Source of the DNA: Symsagittifera roscoffensis
Taxonomy: Eukaryota; Xenacoelomorpha; Acoela; Convolutidae
Length of the DNA stretch: 64,000 nt
Assembly: GCF_963678635.1 (NCBI RefSeq)
Contig: NC_087063.1
Span: 39,200,759 to 39,264,758, forward strand
Reading direction: 5' to 3'
Shown here: piece by piece, positions 13,201-25,071 of the stretch
How the letters are laid out: every line of letters begins with the position of its first letter
Numbering within the stretch: the first letter of the stretch is position 1
Notes under the pieces: model-generated
What the model saw: the letters and a program-made list of their open reading frames with translations, nothing else
The model's database searches: none
What the model was told of the DNA's origin: nothing
Made by a program: the position numbers and the translations under genes

Positions 13201-15250
13201 GCTTCTAGTGAACCGATTTCATGTATGAAATAACTTGAAATGTTTCTAAACACTTAGCATGATTAGTTTACAGAAAAAAACAATTTTGCGAACCGACTTG
13301 TTAATCAAATATTTGAAATATTTTGGAAATTCGAAGCTAGAATATTTTTTTTCAGAAAACAAAAACCTTGCAAACTACATAAAATTTTAAGAGGTTTCAA
13401 TGTTTCAAAGCTGAAATAGCTTGCCTAGAAAAAGCTAAAACTTTTGCGAACTGATTCAGCCTATGAACTATCTTGAAGATCTTCAATTTTGCTCAGCTTG
13501 ACTAGTTTCCTTAGAAAAAGAAATGAGATTTTGCAAACCGATTCCATCTATGAAATGGTTTGATATGCTTGCTTACAAGAACTAAAGTTTTTCGAGAGTC
13601 AACTCCTTCGAAAGTATAAAAAAATTTCAAAATTTCAAATGTGCAACAGCTTGGCTCAAAAACTCGATTCGATCTATGAAATAACGTGAAAGTTGTCGAG
13701 CTTCCATAGCTCGAGTAGCTTGCTCAAAAAATTTACTTGTCACAATTCACATCATTCAATCAAAAAAAAAGAATTTTTTCAAATTTTCAAAGCTCGAATC
13801 ATTTGCTTAGAAAAACTAATTTTTCTCATCAACTGATTCCGTCTATGAGGTAACTTGATGTATTTTAAAGTTCGAAGTTTCTTAGCTTGAATAGTTTACT
13901 TAGAAAAATAAACTTTTTGCGAAACGACTTGACTACCAAATAATTTGAAAAATTTTGAAAATTCACAGCTTGCATAGCTAGAATTTATAAAAGAATAAAT
14001 TTTTTGCAGACCAACTCCATCCATAAAATTTTTAAAAGATTCGATGTTTCACAGCTGAAATAGCTGGCTTACAAAAACTGAAACTTTTTACAAACTGATT
14101 TATTCTATGAACTATATTGAAGTATTTCAAAGTTTCTTAGCTTGAAAAGTTTTCTTAGGAGAAAACAAAATTTTTGCGAACCAACCGTTTGAATAAAGAA
14201 ATTGAAATATTTTGACAAATCACAGCCTGAACAGCTAGTTTTTAAAAAAATGTTGCAAACTAAATCCATCCATAAAACATATGAAAGTTTTGGTATTTTG
14301 AAGCTGAATTAGCTTGTATAGAAAAGCTAAGCTTTTTCCGAACTGATCAGTCTATGAACTATCTTGAAGTATTTCAAAGTTTCTTAGATTGAACAGTTTT
14401 CTTAGAAAAAAAACTTTTCGCGAATCGACTTGGTTTTCATTTAACTTGAAATTTTTTTTAAAATCAAAGTTAGAGAAGCTTGCCGAGAAGAAAAAATAAT
14501 TCTATGAAAAATAATTCTATTCAAGTATTCTATGAAATAACTTGAAACATTGAAAAATTTCATAGTTTGAATAGGTTGCTTATAAAAACTTGAAATTTAT
14601 GGAAGCCGACATCCATAGAACATGCAAAAGTTTTGATTGCTCAAGGACGCATAGCTTGCTCAGAATAACTTTAACTTTTTGAGAACTGATTAAGTCTATA
14701 AAACACCTCGTTGTTTTTTAAGTACCTCAGAATGATTAGCTTTCTTTTAAAAACGGAGACTTTTCGCGAACCGACTTGTCTATCAAGTAATTTGAAAAAT
14801 TTTGATAATTCAAAGCCTGAATAGCTTGCATAAAAGCACTTAAATTTTTCGCGACCCAGGTCTTATTTGAATTAAGTTGAAGAATTTCAAAAATGTATAG
14901 CTTGAAAAGTATGTTTAAAAAACTTAAGCTTTTCGCAAACTGATTCAATCTATTAAATAACTTAAAATATTTTAAAAACAAAGCCTGAATACTTTCCTTA
15001 GAAATTTTTATCATTGCGCTCACTGATTACGTACAGGAAAAAATGAAAAACTTGAAGTTTTGAAGCAAGAAACGCTTGCTGTAAAATTACTTAAAATTTT
15101 TGCGGACCATTCAATCAAAGAAATAACTTGAATTAATTCAAAATTTCGAGGCTACAAAAAACGTGCATCAAAAAGTTTCAAAATTTTTCTGCAACCGAAG
15201 TAATAGCTTGCTTGCAAAACTCATATCTTTGCTCACAATTGAAAATACGA
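7201..15250 (+). repeat. Degenerate satellite array, plus orientation
   Basis: Eight kilobases of about 85 to 90 bp units with the phrases CATAGCTCGAATAGCTTGCT, GCGAACCGATTCCGTCTATG and AAATAACTTGAA. Spacings of 86 and 87 bases between successive CTATGAAAT phrases can be counted, for example near 12545, 12632 and 12719. Larger blocks have been duplicated more recently: about 7728-8120 is nearly identical to 8333-8735, about 8132-8330 to 9297-9510, and about 12070-12570 to 13385-13850. All frames longer than 60 codons here are repeat-derived. No gene is visible. Confidence 0.9.
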
Positions 15251-15311
15251 AAAATACGAGTTTGAAGTGTCTTTTATTTGCATCAATTGCGAATTTTATT
15301 TTCGACACAAG

Positions 15312-18117
15312 TTTGAAAAATCAAGAGTGATTAATTCACCATGTTTAAGCACGTAATTTTTTTAGCATTTATAGTTTTTATTTCAATCTATGTATAGAAA
15401 AAAAATTTTATTCAAATTATTGTCATGGCTTGCTGAAAAATCTTTTAAAGGTTCAAACACCATATTCTCATCACATAGAACCTGGCTTCAAACTGTTAAT
15501 GCTAATTAATATGATTTTTTAAATTGAACTCGGTGCCGTTTTCTGTAATTCTAGATTACTCTACTAAAAATGAGATTTTTTCAAAAAAAATGCTTTGAGC
15601 AATAGTTGTTCCATTAAAATAAACGTTTTTGTTCCTAGTTTATTAGAAAGAGCAAAGTCAGTGAGTCTGCTGCTTGAGATCGATAAATCTTTTGGTTTGG
15701 TTTAACGTAGCCTAACTTTATTCTAAGGAGATCTAAAGATATCTTGCTATACTGTCCTTATCTGAATTTTAGGTTATCTAAAAACTTTTTAAGAAATTTT
15801 TTTTCTCAATTTTTTGAAAGAAATTGTCAAAGCAATTGTTATGAGACAAATCATTTAATATTGCTTTCAGTTTTGACTGATGAGACTGCCTTCATGGTAG
15901 ATTGTCTTATCTGGTTTGAAAATAAACTGTCCTAACAGAGAAAAAATTGAAAACAATCATAACAAACCTAAGAGTGCTCAAAATAGTTTCTAATTCAGAT
16001 AAGACAAACGTATCGAGATATCAGTCTTAGCAGTCAAAACTGTGAAAGCAATAATGAATGAGTAATTTTAAAATTGTTTTTTTTTGCCATTTTTTGAAAA
16101 AGAAGTGATGCAAGTTCTAGTAACAATTGAACCAAAAGATGAAAACTATCTAAAATGAACTAATGATTAAATTGCTTGAATTTGCTCAGCAGTCAGGATT
16201 CGCAAGCTGCTCCGAAAACCATAATGTCTAGAAAATTGATAGAAAATGGATGAAAGATGATTAAAAGTGTATATATTTAGAGGCTAAAATCCATTCTGGA
16301 AGCATGAACAAAGTTGAAATTTTAGGTTTAGATTGTACCATATATGCATACTGAGGGGTATAACTAAGCAGTCATTGGATGCAACAAAACAGAAGCGAAA
16401 ACTCTTCATTGTTTTTTTGAAACAATAATTGCTGGTCTGTCGTCTATTGTGAAACCTATAAGCTACACGTTGAAACTTCGAATTTTAACACCTAATTTGA
16501 GTACTCACTTATTTGGTTACTCATGATGATTTTATACAGATGTCTGCGTTTAAAGTCGAAATCAAGCAACACAAAATTTAAGATTTAAATTGTTTGCTCT
16601 AAAAAATCACACTCGATAGAAAATTATCATTTTATTGCAGAGCGAGGTAGTGGTGAGATTGAAGGAATTCAAATTTAGATGTTTGAAGAGTCTTATCTTC
16701 ATCTGTATAAGCCATTAGGTAATTAGTCACGTATTTATTAGATAACTAAACCATAATCTTATGTGATATATTTTGCAATAGTTTACTTGTTCTCACCAAC
16801 ACCTCTATCTGCGATGTAAATGATAATTTTCTATCACGTGTGTTTTTTAGAGCAAAAAAAATAAATATCAAGACTTGATTTCGTTTTTAACGCAGGCACC
16901 TGCATAAAATCACCATGAGTAACCAAAAAAATTACCACTCAAATTGGTTGTTAACACTCGAAGGCTCAATCTGTAGCTTATAGGTTTTACAATTAGTGAC
17001 AGACCAGATATTACTCTTTCGAAAAATATCAAGATTTTTTGCGTCGGTTTTGTTGCATCTATTGACTGCTTAATTAAACCGCTCAGTATGCATACAAGGT
17101 GCAATTTAAAATTATTGTTCTAATTTTGTTCATGCTTCCAAAATGGCTATTAACCTCTAAATATATTTTTAAGCCATTTTTTACTAATTTTCCTTCAGTT
17201 TTCTAGACGCAATGATTTTCTAATCAGCTTGAGAATCGTGACTGCGAAGCAAAATCAAGCAATTTAACCATCAGTTCATTTCACATAGTTTTCATTTTTT
17301 GGTTCAAGTGTTACTAGAACTTGCATCCCTTATTTTCCAAAAAAAAAACTGGCAAAAGAAATATAAAATTACTAAATTATTATTGCTTTTACAGTTTTGA
17401 CTGCTAAGACTGATATCTCGGTACGTTCATCTTATCTGACTTTCAGAACATTTTAAAAACTCTGAGATTTTTCTGAAGTTGTTTTCACAGTTTTGTTTGT
17501 TAGGACAGTTTTTTTTCAAATTAGATAAGACAAACCTACCAAAAAGGCAGTCTCATCAGTCAAAACTGAGAACAATATTAATGACTTATCTCATAACAAT
17601 TGTTTTCTAACATCTTCTTTCAAAAAAACTCAGAAAAAATTTACTAAAGTTTTTTTAAATAACTTGAAATTCAGATGAGGACGATCTATATGTTCGGAAC
17701 TCCATAGAATTAAATTAAACTACGTTAAACCAAATCAAAAAAGATATCGATCTCAAGCAGCAGGCTCACTGAAATTATTCTTCCTAGATTACCAGGAAAA
17801 AAATGTTTTTTAAATGGAAGAACAATTACTCAAAGCCTTTTGAAAAAAGATCATATTTCAGTATAGTAATCCAGAATGTATAATAACGGCTCCAAGTATA
17901 TTTGAAAAAAAAAACATATTAATTATCATTAGCAGTTCAAAATGAAGATATATGTGATAAGAATTTGGTATGGAAACGTTAAAACGATTTTTCAGCCAGC
18001 CATGACATACTTTCTTAACGTAAAAATTCCTTCCTCTAGATAGATTGAAATGAGAACTTTAAATGCAGAGAACTTACGTACTGAAACATGGTGAAGTAAT
18101 CACTCTTGATTTTTCAA
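15312..18117. repeat. Large nested foldback element
   Basis: Two arms, about 15312-16661 and 16790-18117, are inverted copies of each other around a spacer of about 130 bases. Outer ends: TTTGAAAAATCAAGAGTGAT at 15312 pairs with its complement ending near 18117. Inner ends: a GATAGAAAATTATCATTT phrase pairs with its complement at about 16815 to 16840. Each arm has its own smaller inverted repeat, built on CAGTTTTGACTG and TTATCTGA phrases (15869-15925 with 15990-16050, and 17390-17450 with 17520-17575). Arm identity looks about 75 to 85 percent by eye. No transposase frame is visible and I found no clear target-site duplication. It sits inside the satellite. Confidence 0.8.
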
Positions 18118-18483
18118 AATTTAGTAAATTATAAAAGTTTTTGAAAATGATGCAAAAATTATAATAGTCAGTTTAAACGCAGGCAAAAAAAGATTTTGTA
18201 TCTTCAATTGTGCAAAACTTTTTGCGTTTTTCAAAAATAATGCAAAAAAAAACAAGAAAAAATTTATTGTATTTAACATGAATGCATATGTGTTTCAAAT
18301 TTTTGAGGTTCGAACAAAAAGCGTTCATGTTTTCACAAATACCCTTATAATTACAGACGCAAACACACATACAATTCAATGCGTAAAATCTGGTAAACTT
18401 GTTGAAATGCTTTCCTGAAATTGAATCTGATGCAAAAAATTTAGGTCTTCTTGACATAATAGCAAAAAAAACATAGAATTTAG
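18118..18483. other. AT-rich, no feature seen
   Basis: A/T-rich sequence between the foldback and the next coding-like frame. One 94-codon minus-strand frame (18173 to 18457) is Phe- and Cys-rich and looks like chance. Confidence 0.4.
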
Positions 18484-18660
18484 GTTATTGTTCTTATTAA
18501 CCAACAACTGTACATCTCATACAGCTCGGGTGGCCACTCTATGCATCTGGACTACATAGTCTATCGTAAGTCCTTTAGCAGTACCGTTTCTGATGTTAAA
18601 ATTTTTCCAAACGAGGAATGCGTCCGACATTACCTTTTCGTGTACATTGATTCACTCTAA
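18484..18660 (+). CDS. Possible exon of an unidentified protein
   Basis: After a TTTAG acceptor-like site the frame is open for 58 codons to TAA at 18658, in a patch with more G and C than its surroundings. It includes YSSGGHSMHLDYIVYR and later VKIFPNEECVRHYLFV, which read like a folded domain rather than repeat translation. A good donor, C followed by GTAAGT, is at 18566, so a spliced exon 18484 to 18565 is the other option. I do not recognise the family. No partner exon could be tied to it, and it could be a gene fragment carried in by a mobile element. Confidence 0.3.
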   Translation, partial: VIVLINQQLYISYSSGGHSMHLDYIVYRKSFSSTVSDVKIFPNEECVRHYLFVYIDSL

Positions 18661-18775
18661 AATTTTAAAACTTCTCAAACCGATTTACAAAATCACTCAA
18701 CTTGAAATTATTCGAGGGTTCAGTGATTGAATAGCTTGATAAGAACGATTAAATACTTTTGTGAGGCAATTGATT
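18660..18775 (+). repeat. Outlying satellite unit
   Basis: Phrases AACCGATTTACAAAATCACT, CAACTTGAAATTATT and GATTGAATAGCTTGAT are one or two diverged units of the plus-oriented satellite. They show that the array once continued past the foldback element. Confidence 0.55.
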
Positions 18776-18859
18776 TTTGAATACAGTGTTGTCAGTTAAC
18801 TATTTTCAGTAGGAATAAACTCAGTCAGAATAAAAAATAAAAAAAAAGCAATTGATCTA

Positions 18860-20805
18860 TAACTAGAAGCAAAAATTCGGACAGACAGAATTAATTAAAA
18901 TGAGTGCTTTGGACGTTTTTTTTTGCATGCAAAATCTGAAGCCGAATAACCGTAAAATTTTGTCAGCCCAAACTCAAAATGCGAGGTCTACAATTATCCA
19001 ATGATTCAGCCAGCCTATTTTTTTTATTACTGCAATAAAAATCCTGATTTTACTATAGAACTGTTAGCAAAATTATATAAAGAGTCGAAATCTAGCGTCA
19101 AGGAAATGTTTTCAACAAAAAAAAAACAAATACGGCCGCTTCAAATTAAACAAATGGAAGTCAAGATGATCAATTTATTCCAAGTTTAGAAAAAAAGTCA
19201 CAAAAAATCATTACCCATCCTGAGCAAAAATTTTCCTGTTTCAAGGTTTACTACTCAACGCTTCAAATGCAATTCTCCCACCGTCGTTATTGATTTTGAG
19301 CTAAAAATCTGAATTAGATAGACGTTAGTCTATCTAAATTTTATTTTCCGTTCATGTCTAGACAGTTGCTCTCTTTAGTTATTTCTGTCTGTCTGAACTT
19401 TGCATTTTTCTATATAGAGAGTTGCAAAAAGTTCGGTCAGACAGAAATAATTAAAAAGAGCAATCGTACAATTTTGACAGATTTTTGCATGCAATTTCTT
19501 TTTTCATACAACCTTGAGACACAAAATCGGACTGAAAAATTAGATTTTGCATGCAAAATATTTCCAAAATAGGTCAATTGCTCTTTTTAATTAATTTTGT
19601 TTGTCCGACTTTTTGCTACTAATTATATTTAGGAAAATTTTTGCGTGCAAAACCTAATTTTCTTAAAACAAAGTTTATGTCTCAAGGTTATTGAAACGTC
19701 GAAACTGCATGCAAAATCTGTTAATTGAAAAGGTTGCTCTTTTCAAATTATTATACCTGTTTGATTTTTTGCAACTCTCAACATATATAATTGGTGGCAA
19801 AAAAATCGGACAGACAATTTTGCATTCTGATTGGTCGAAAGTTCGCTGCAAGTAATCTTATTAACAATCTCTCCCCTTTCTTGAAAGGGGGATTGTTGAG
19901 TAGACCTCGTAGCTCTATGAACTGTAGGCGTTATGCTTGTTTCAGTTTTAATTGCCGTTGATGTCTAGACAGTTGCTCTTTTTAATTAACTCTGTCTGTC
20001 CGATTTTTTTGCAACTCTCTATGATAAAGCTGCAAAAATTTGGATCAAATAGAATTGACTAAACCGAGCAATCTGCCAATTTTGAGCATTTTTTGCACGC
20101 AAATTTGAAGCTTAAGGTGGCCTTGCTTCTGTGGTATATAGAGAGTTGCAAAAAGTTCGGACAGACAGAATTAATTAAAAAGAGCAACTGTGTACACATC
20201 AACGGAAATTGAAACTGAAATAAACATAATGTCGAAGTTTCGTAAAGCAGAGTTTCACGCAAACAAAACCTATGATTACGGCTGGCAATTGCATCCGAAG
20301 TGCCGAATAGTAAACCCTAAAACAGGAAAATTTTTTATCAGGGTGGTTAATATTTTTCTGCAATTAGTTCCCAAACTTTAAATGATTTGATCATCTTCAC
20401 ATCCGTATGTTGTTTAGGGTCAACCTAATAATTTTGTTAAAAAATGACTTCAGATTTCGGTTTTTGAACTAACTTTGCTAACTGGTTTTTAGTAAAACCT
20501 GGATATTCGTTGCAGTATTTAAAAACTAGGCTAGCTTAATCATCGGATAATCGACGATCTCGCATTTTGAATTTAATCTGACAAAAAATTCAAGGTTGTT
20601 AGGCTTCAGATTTTGCATGCAAAAAAACGTCGAAAAGCACTGATTGCTCATTTTGATTAATTCTGTCTGTCCGAAAATTTTGCTAGTAATTATACTTTTG
20701 TCTAGAAAATAAGATTATGCTTGCAGATAATGACTAAAATAGGTCGTTTCTCGTTTGCTCTTTTCAATTAGTTTGTCTTCTCCAAGTTTTAACAACTCTC
20801 TACAG
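18860..20805. repeat. Cluster of a 45-bp motif in both orientations
   Basis: About eleven full or partial copies of a phrase containing TTGCAAAAAGTTCGGACAGA followed by CAGAATTAATTAAAAAGAGC. Sense copies start near 18867, 19423, 19799 (partial), 20029 (partial) and 20145. Antisense copies lie near 19365, 19573, 19733, 19970, 20645 and 20752. Pairs form palindromes: 19362-19465 is centred on TCTATATAGAGA, and 19930-20030 pairs with 20137-20240. GCATGCAAAAT-type phrases recur between them. The two plus-strand frames in 19354-20381 are repeat-derived. Confidence 0.7.
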
Positions 20806-22090
20806 TTCTGGTTTGATTTATTCTGACAAAACGAGCAAACATTGGATACTTCAAACGATTTTTTTCTCAAACTGGATTAAAATTGGACAAAAATGAAGAG
20901 ATTAGAAATTGCTCAGAAATTTATCAGAATTAAATTGGTTCAATTGATTTTGCAAATTTCGGAACCAAAATTTTACCCAATAAGTAATAAGTGACATTTA
21001 TAAATTTTGACCAAGAGTTGATCAACAAACACGCTAAAATTACTGATTTAATTGATAAGAAAAAGTTATAAGAAAAGAAGCCTCTTACTTGGCCTTGCAA
21101 AGCCTTAGAGATGCAATATTTCCAAAAAGAACTTGTATAACGGAAAGCATTTTTCCTTGATAGCCAAAAAATGTGATTTTCTTTTACTTAACTCAAAAAC
21201 TTTTTTAACTTAATCAATTTTAAACATTTTGCTCAATTTTTAAAATTTTGAGAGATTTTACCCTTCTAGAACTGTGTTACGCTGTGTAAGAGGCTCCCTT
21301 TGACAAAAACACTTTTTTGTTTGGTAAAACTTTGTGGTAACGAAATTCACACCATAATGGTTCGTTCTATAAGGATTATTTTGTCCAACTTGAAAAAAGC
21401 TCGTTTCAGTTTTTTATTCATTTTTTCCGGATAATTTGAATAAGCGCTGTAGAAGCACATAAAGTTCCCGGGTTGACCCTCAAACAACAAAAATGTTTAT
21501 CATACATATTCCATTAATGAAAATAAAATGTAAAGCCTATTTTCTACATAAAAACTTCAAATCTGAGAAAAAAATTTTCTCATTTTACTTGCTAAACCAG
21601 TTTTACGAACAAAACAAAAATTTTTAAAATTTTAACATTACAAAAATTTTCCAAACAAACCTCGCAGCCATATACAAAGAGTAACATTTTTTTGTTCTAA
21701 GTTTGAGTGAAATTAAATTTTTATCAGACTTGGCATCGATCAATAAGTAGTTATATCTGAGATGACGTTTTAATTATTAGTTTTCACATTTGAGCAACTC
21801 TTGGTATTTATAATCAGGGCAAAATTTTCCATAGTAAGGGAAAAAAAGCTCATGCATTTCCATTCTATGGAAAAAAACTGCTGGTCATGTGATTTTCATA
21901 TTTGGTTTTTTTATCATTTAAAATTTTAAGAAATTGTACGATAAGAATGTTTTCATAGATTGGAATTGCATGATAAGCTATTTTTGTCAACCCGGGCTAT
22001 TAGTGATACAGAATGAAACGAAACTTTAGATATTTTACCTGCAATTTTATCTTAATTATCATCAAATTATTTTCCTGGAAAAAGAATTTT
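20806..22090. other. AT-rich, no gene seen
   Basis: A/T-rich sequence with long runs of A and T and no coding-like frame. A GC patch near 21470 (TTCCCGGGTTGACC) has no clear meaning. Confidence 0.4.
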
Positions 22091-22340
22091 TTTGTTCCCA
22101 CCACGTTGCGGGAAGGAACAGGAAGTGAAGGCAAAGGCTTCATATTTCATGATGAACTTTTATTTTTGACAACAGAAGGCATCAGGAGTGTTTTCTCTTC
22201 TCCTTCTGACGCACATGTTAACAACTGCAACTTCCCTGGAACCCTTGGAACAAGGTTTGGGCGTCCTCGCAATACAGAAGAGTCCAGCCTTCATCCATAC
22301 ACAAGAGCAGCAATCTTTAGATGACCTGATGGAAAAATGA
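22091..22340 (+). CDS. Possible exon, frame unresolved
   Basis: A patch of higher GC, about 240 bases, open in two plus-strand frames. One frame (to 22324) reads through GTGSEGKGFIFHDELL and has purine-first codons typical of coding DNA. The other starts after an acceptor-like GACAACAG at 22175 and runs to TGA at 22340, ending with QEQQSLDDLMEK. I cannot decide between them. A good terminal exon lies 90 bases downstream (22431 to 22580), so this may be the exon before it, but I could not find a donor that joins them in frame. The minus strand also has a 71-codon frame here that looks less convincing. Confidence 0.3.
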
Positions 22341-22430
22341 ACAGAATAAATTATAGACAAGAGCAATTGTTGCATAATTTGGAACTACTGACAACTTTGT
22401 TCTCTTTTCTGTTGTTGTTCTATTAATCAG

Positions 22431-22580
22431 ATGAGGCGTGTTGGCTCTTTCCCATCAGCGCCGCAGCATAAATTATTGCATTTTGAAAAGTCATTGATGA
22501 AGAAGAACCAACTATTAGCTGCTTATAAAAGCGGATGCAAAAATGCAGTTAGAGGAAAGAGTCGCTCTCTATCAAATTAA
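22431..22580 (+). CDS. Probable 3'-terminal exon of an unidentified gene
   Basis: A pyrimidine-rich tract, TCTCTTTTCTGTTGTTGTTC, leads into ATTAATCAG, a good splice acceptor. The frame then runs 49 codons from MRRVGSFPSAPQ through FEKSLMKKNQLLAAYK to a basic, Ser-rich end and TAA at 22578. AATAAA follows at once (22582). That combination of acceptor, open frame, stop and polyadenylation signal is what a last exon looks like. The frame begins at an ATG, but the exon more likely continues an upstream frame in phase 0. No domain is recognised. Confidence 0.4.
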   Translation: MRRVGSFPSAPQHKLLHFEKSLMKKNQLLAAYKSGCKNAVRGKSRSLSN

Positions 22581-22581
22581 A

Positions 22582-22587
22582 AATAAA
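22582..22587 (+). terminator. AATAAA polyadenylation signal candidate
   Basis: AATAAA two bases after the TAA of the probable last exon at 22431. This is a very short 3' UTR; the signal alone is common by chance in AT-rich DNA. Confidence 0.3.
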
Positions 22588-22599
22588 TGAAACTTCAGC

Positions 22600-24870
22600 G
22601 AGTGGTAAACGAAGTGTACACAACTTAACCTATGGACCGATTGGCTTCGAAAGTCGAGTTCATGAATTTCGGATTTATTCAATTAACTATTTAAAGAACA
22701 AATTAACTATCCCGGTGCCAAAATTTCGCAAATGGGAAGTTAGTATAAGTGAAGATCTTAATCGGCAGACCAAAGGTGTTCGTGTTCACTTCGCTTAACA
22801 TAAGCTAAACACTCTTTTGTGAGCTAAGATGCTTAGGAGAGACAATCAGTAGCGATTATCAGTAACGCCAAAAAAATCTAGTTTCCTTTTTTCAGCTTCC
22901 ACAATGGCCTCAATCTTAAGCTTGTTTTCTTGGTCAAAAGAATTCATTTTCAGTTTTTTTTTCGTAGGCAATCATGTCACATGTAACATAACGCATGAGT
23001 GTTTTATATGCTTTAAACTAGTCTTATAGTCAAAACATTAATAGTTTAAAGCAACATTCAGCTCCAGTTTTTTAATTTTTTTGCTACCTCATCCTTGGTT
23101 TGAAAAAATGATTTTGAAGTCACATAATTTTTTTTAGCTGTTTCTACGGGCTGAAACGAAAAAAAAATTCGACGTAAAATTGAATTACGACTGGCCTATA
23201 GGCTTCGAAAGTCGCCCTCTGCAAAACAATGCTGTTGACTCACTAAAATGGCTACAAGTGTCAACATAGCCTGTTAACTAACCTAGTGAATGGAAGTTGT
23301 AATCCTGCTAATTTTTGTTCTGACCTCTGAAAGTGAGGAGAAACTTTGTATTCAGGTTTAGTTTAGTTTTTGATTTTTTTTCCAAGTTTTCTTCCACCCG
23401 CAAAATCAAGTGCCACTGGTAATTATCGGAATGGGTCAAGTGATATATCGATTTAAAGCACTTTTAGTTTCGAGCAATTGAAGCAAGCAATCAGGCTTAT
23501 AATAGGAAAATAAGCTTTAGTTTGAGCAGTGAAAACTAAATTAAGGTCCAGCGAAAATGTTGTTAGTAGTTTTTCTGGCAATAAAATGCTTTTGGCAAAA
23601 AAAAACATTAACAAATCTTTGTTTCCTTGTTATCTTTCGAGTTTTCGATGTTAAACATACTGTAACTTCTTTTTTTGGTTCTTTTCGTGTTCCTCCACCT
23701 TTGCAAGACACTCTATGGAGTTCTACGCCACTCCTTCTTCTAGTGCAGAATGCAATTACCCTTGCTTTTCACTTGAAAACTAACAAAAACAAGTAGATAA
23801 TTTATGAGAACTTCTCGTTACTAGACCAATGAAAAAAAGCTGCTGTAATTAGGTTGGAAAAATTGAGTTTAACGTTTTATCATTTTTGTTCTGTGGTTGC
23901 TTGTAAAAACTCAAACTTTTGAGCATCTGATTCTGAGATTTTGAACAGAATTAACGTCCATGTTTTCAATGACGAAGGTTGAATGCTCAAATCCAGCCAA
24001 GACCGCTGAAAAAAAAAGTTTTTGGAAAATTGTTCGCTTGCTAACTTTGTTTGCTTAGTTGCCATAGAATGGACTTTTTATTGTTTGAACTATTTTAAAA
24101 ATCTTTTGAGTTTTTGAAGTAATTTTTTTGAATCGTTATAAGTAACATGTTCTTTTGGTTTATTTGATAAAATATTCAATTTTTCTTTACACCTGCACTG
24201 AGCCAACGTTATCAAATTGGAATGAAATTTTTCGGGCTATCAGCATTTTCTTAACAAAATTGCTGGAATCTTTGAGCTTCTATTTTGCTGATATGCTCAA
24301 TTTCTTGAAAATTCAGTGTTTAACATTTAACAGTACAGTAACTAGTATAATTATTAAACATAGAACTCAACCATTGTATGTATAATTATAGAATTTGTTG
24401 ATTTTTTCAGATTTTGTGGCTTCATAGTTGTTAATTAAAGCTCTGTTAGTCAACGTTTCAAATGGTGTATACCATTTTGAATAAAACTAACTTTCTAGCA
24501 TTCATGGATCAAATTTGGGAGGTAGACACAAAACAGTCCGATTAAAAATTGCTACAAAGCAATTTTTATCGTACTGGGAGGTAGAAACAAAGAAGTTCGG
24601 CGAAAAAGTTTTTTGGTCAATTTCCGGCTTCAATTCTGTCGATTTACGATAATAGTTTGTTTTCCCTATTTTTTGCTTGATTTTGATGACTCAATAAACT
24701 TTCAAATTCTTAAAATCAACCTTTAGGATTTTTTGATAAAAATTGTCTTTCAAGTTCTTTCTTTGGTTGTAACAGAATTGTTCTCGCTACATCTTGAGCG
24801 CATGCTGTTTTTATCCTAATTAATTGTTGCAAGAAAACTTGAATGGTGAATTTTTTTCTGTTTTTTTTTT
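22600..24870. other. Intergenic, AT-rich
   Basis: No gene is supported. Two copies of GGCTTCGAAAGTCG (22643-22656 and 23211-23224) are 570 bases apart. A frame at 23557-23796 is hydrophobic and ends in a slightly GC-richer piece with RVPPPLQDTLW, but has no splice or family support. A direct repeat of GGGAGGTAGA at about 24518 and 24579 flanks a hairpin, AAAAATTGCT, then ACAA, then AGCAATTTTT (24544-24567). Confidence 0.4.
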
Positions 24871-25070
24871 NNNNNNNNNNNNNNNNNNNNNNNNNNNNNN
24901 NNNNNNNNNNNNNNNNNNNNNNNNNNNNNNNNNNNNNNNNNNNNNNNNNNNNNNNNNNNNNNNNNNNNNNNNNNNNNNNNNNNNNNNNNNNNNNNNNNNN
25001 NNNNNNNNNNNNNNNNNNNNNNNNNNNNNNNNNNNNNNNNNNNNNNNNNNNNNNNNNNNNNNNNNNNNNN
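24871..25070. other. Assembly gap of 200 N
   Basis: Exactly 200 unknown bases, most likely a placeholder of arbitrary size. It begins after a run of T. Sequence order across it is not proven by the window, and any open frame that appears to cross it is an artefact. Confidence 0.98.
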
Positions 25071-25071
25071 G

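Noticed and set aside
5600-15100. Many frames of 60 to 96 codons on both strands
   Set aside because: They are translations of the degenerate satellite; the same Phe-, Lys- and Ser-rich phrases recur in each.
5551-15250. CRISPR array
   Set aside because: Repeats are long, diverged and without unique spacers of constant size; this is animal DNA.
20190-20381. A small gene on the plus strand
   Set aside because: Its first half is a copy of the dispersed 45-bp motif and its neighbour, found inverted at 19930-20030.
22643-23224. Two copies of GGCTTCGAAAGTCG as a functional RNA motif
   Set aside because: Flanks do not fold or align convincingly; two copies of 14 bases are not enough.
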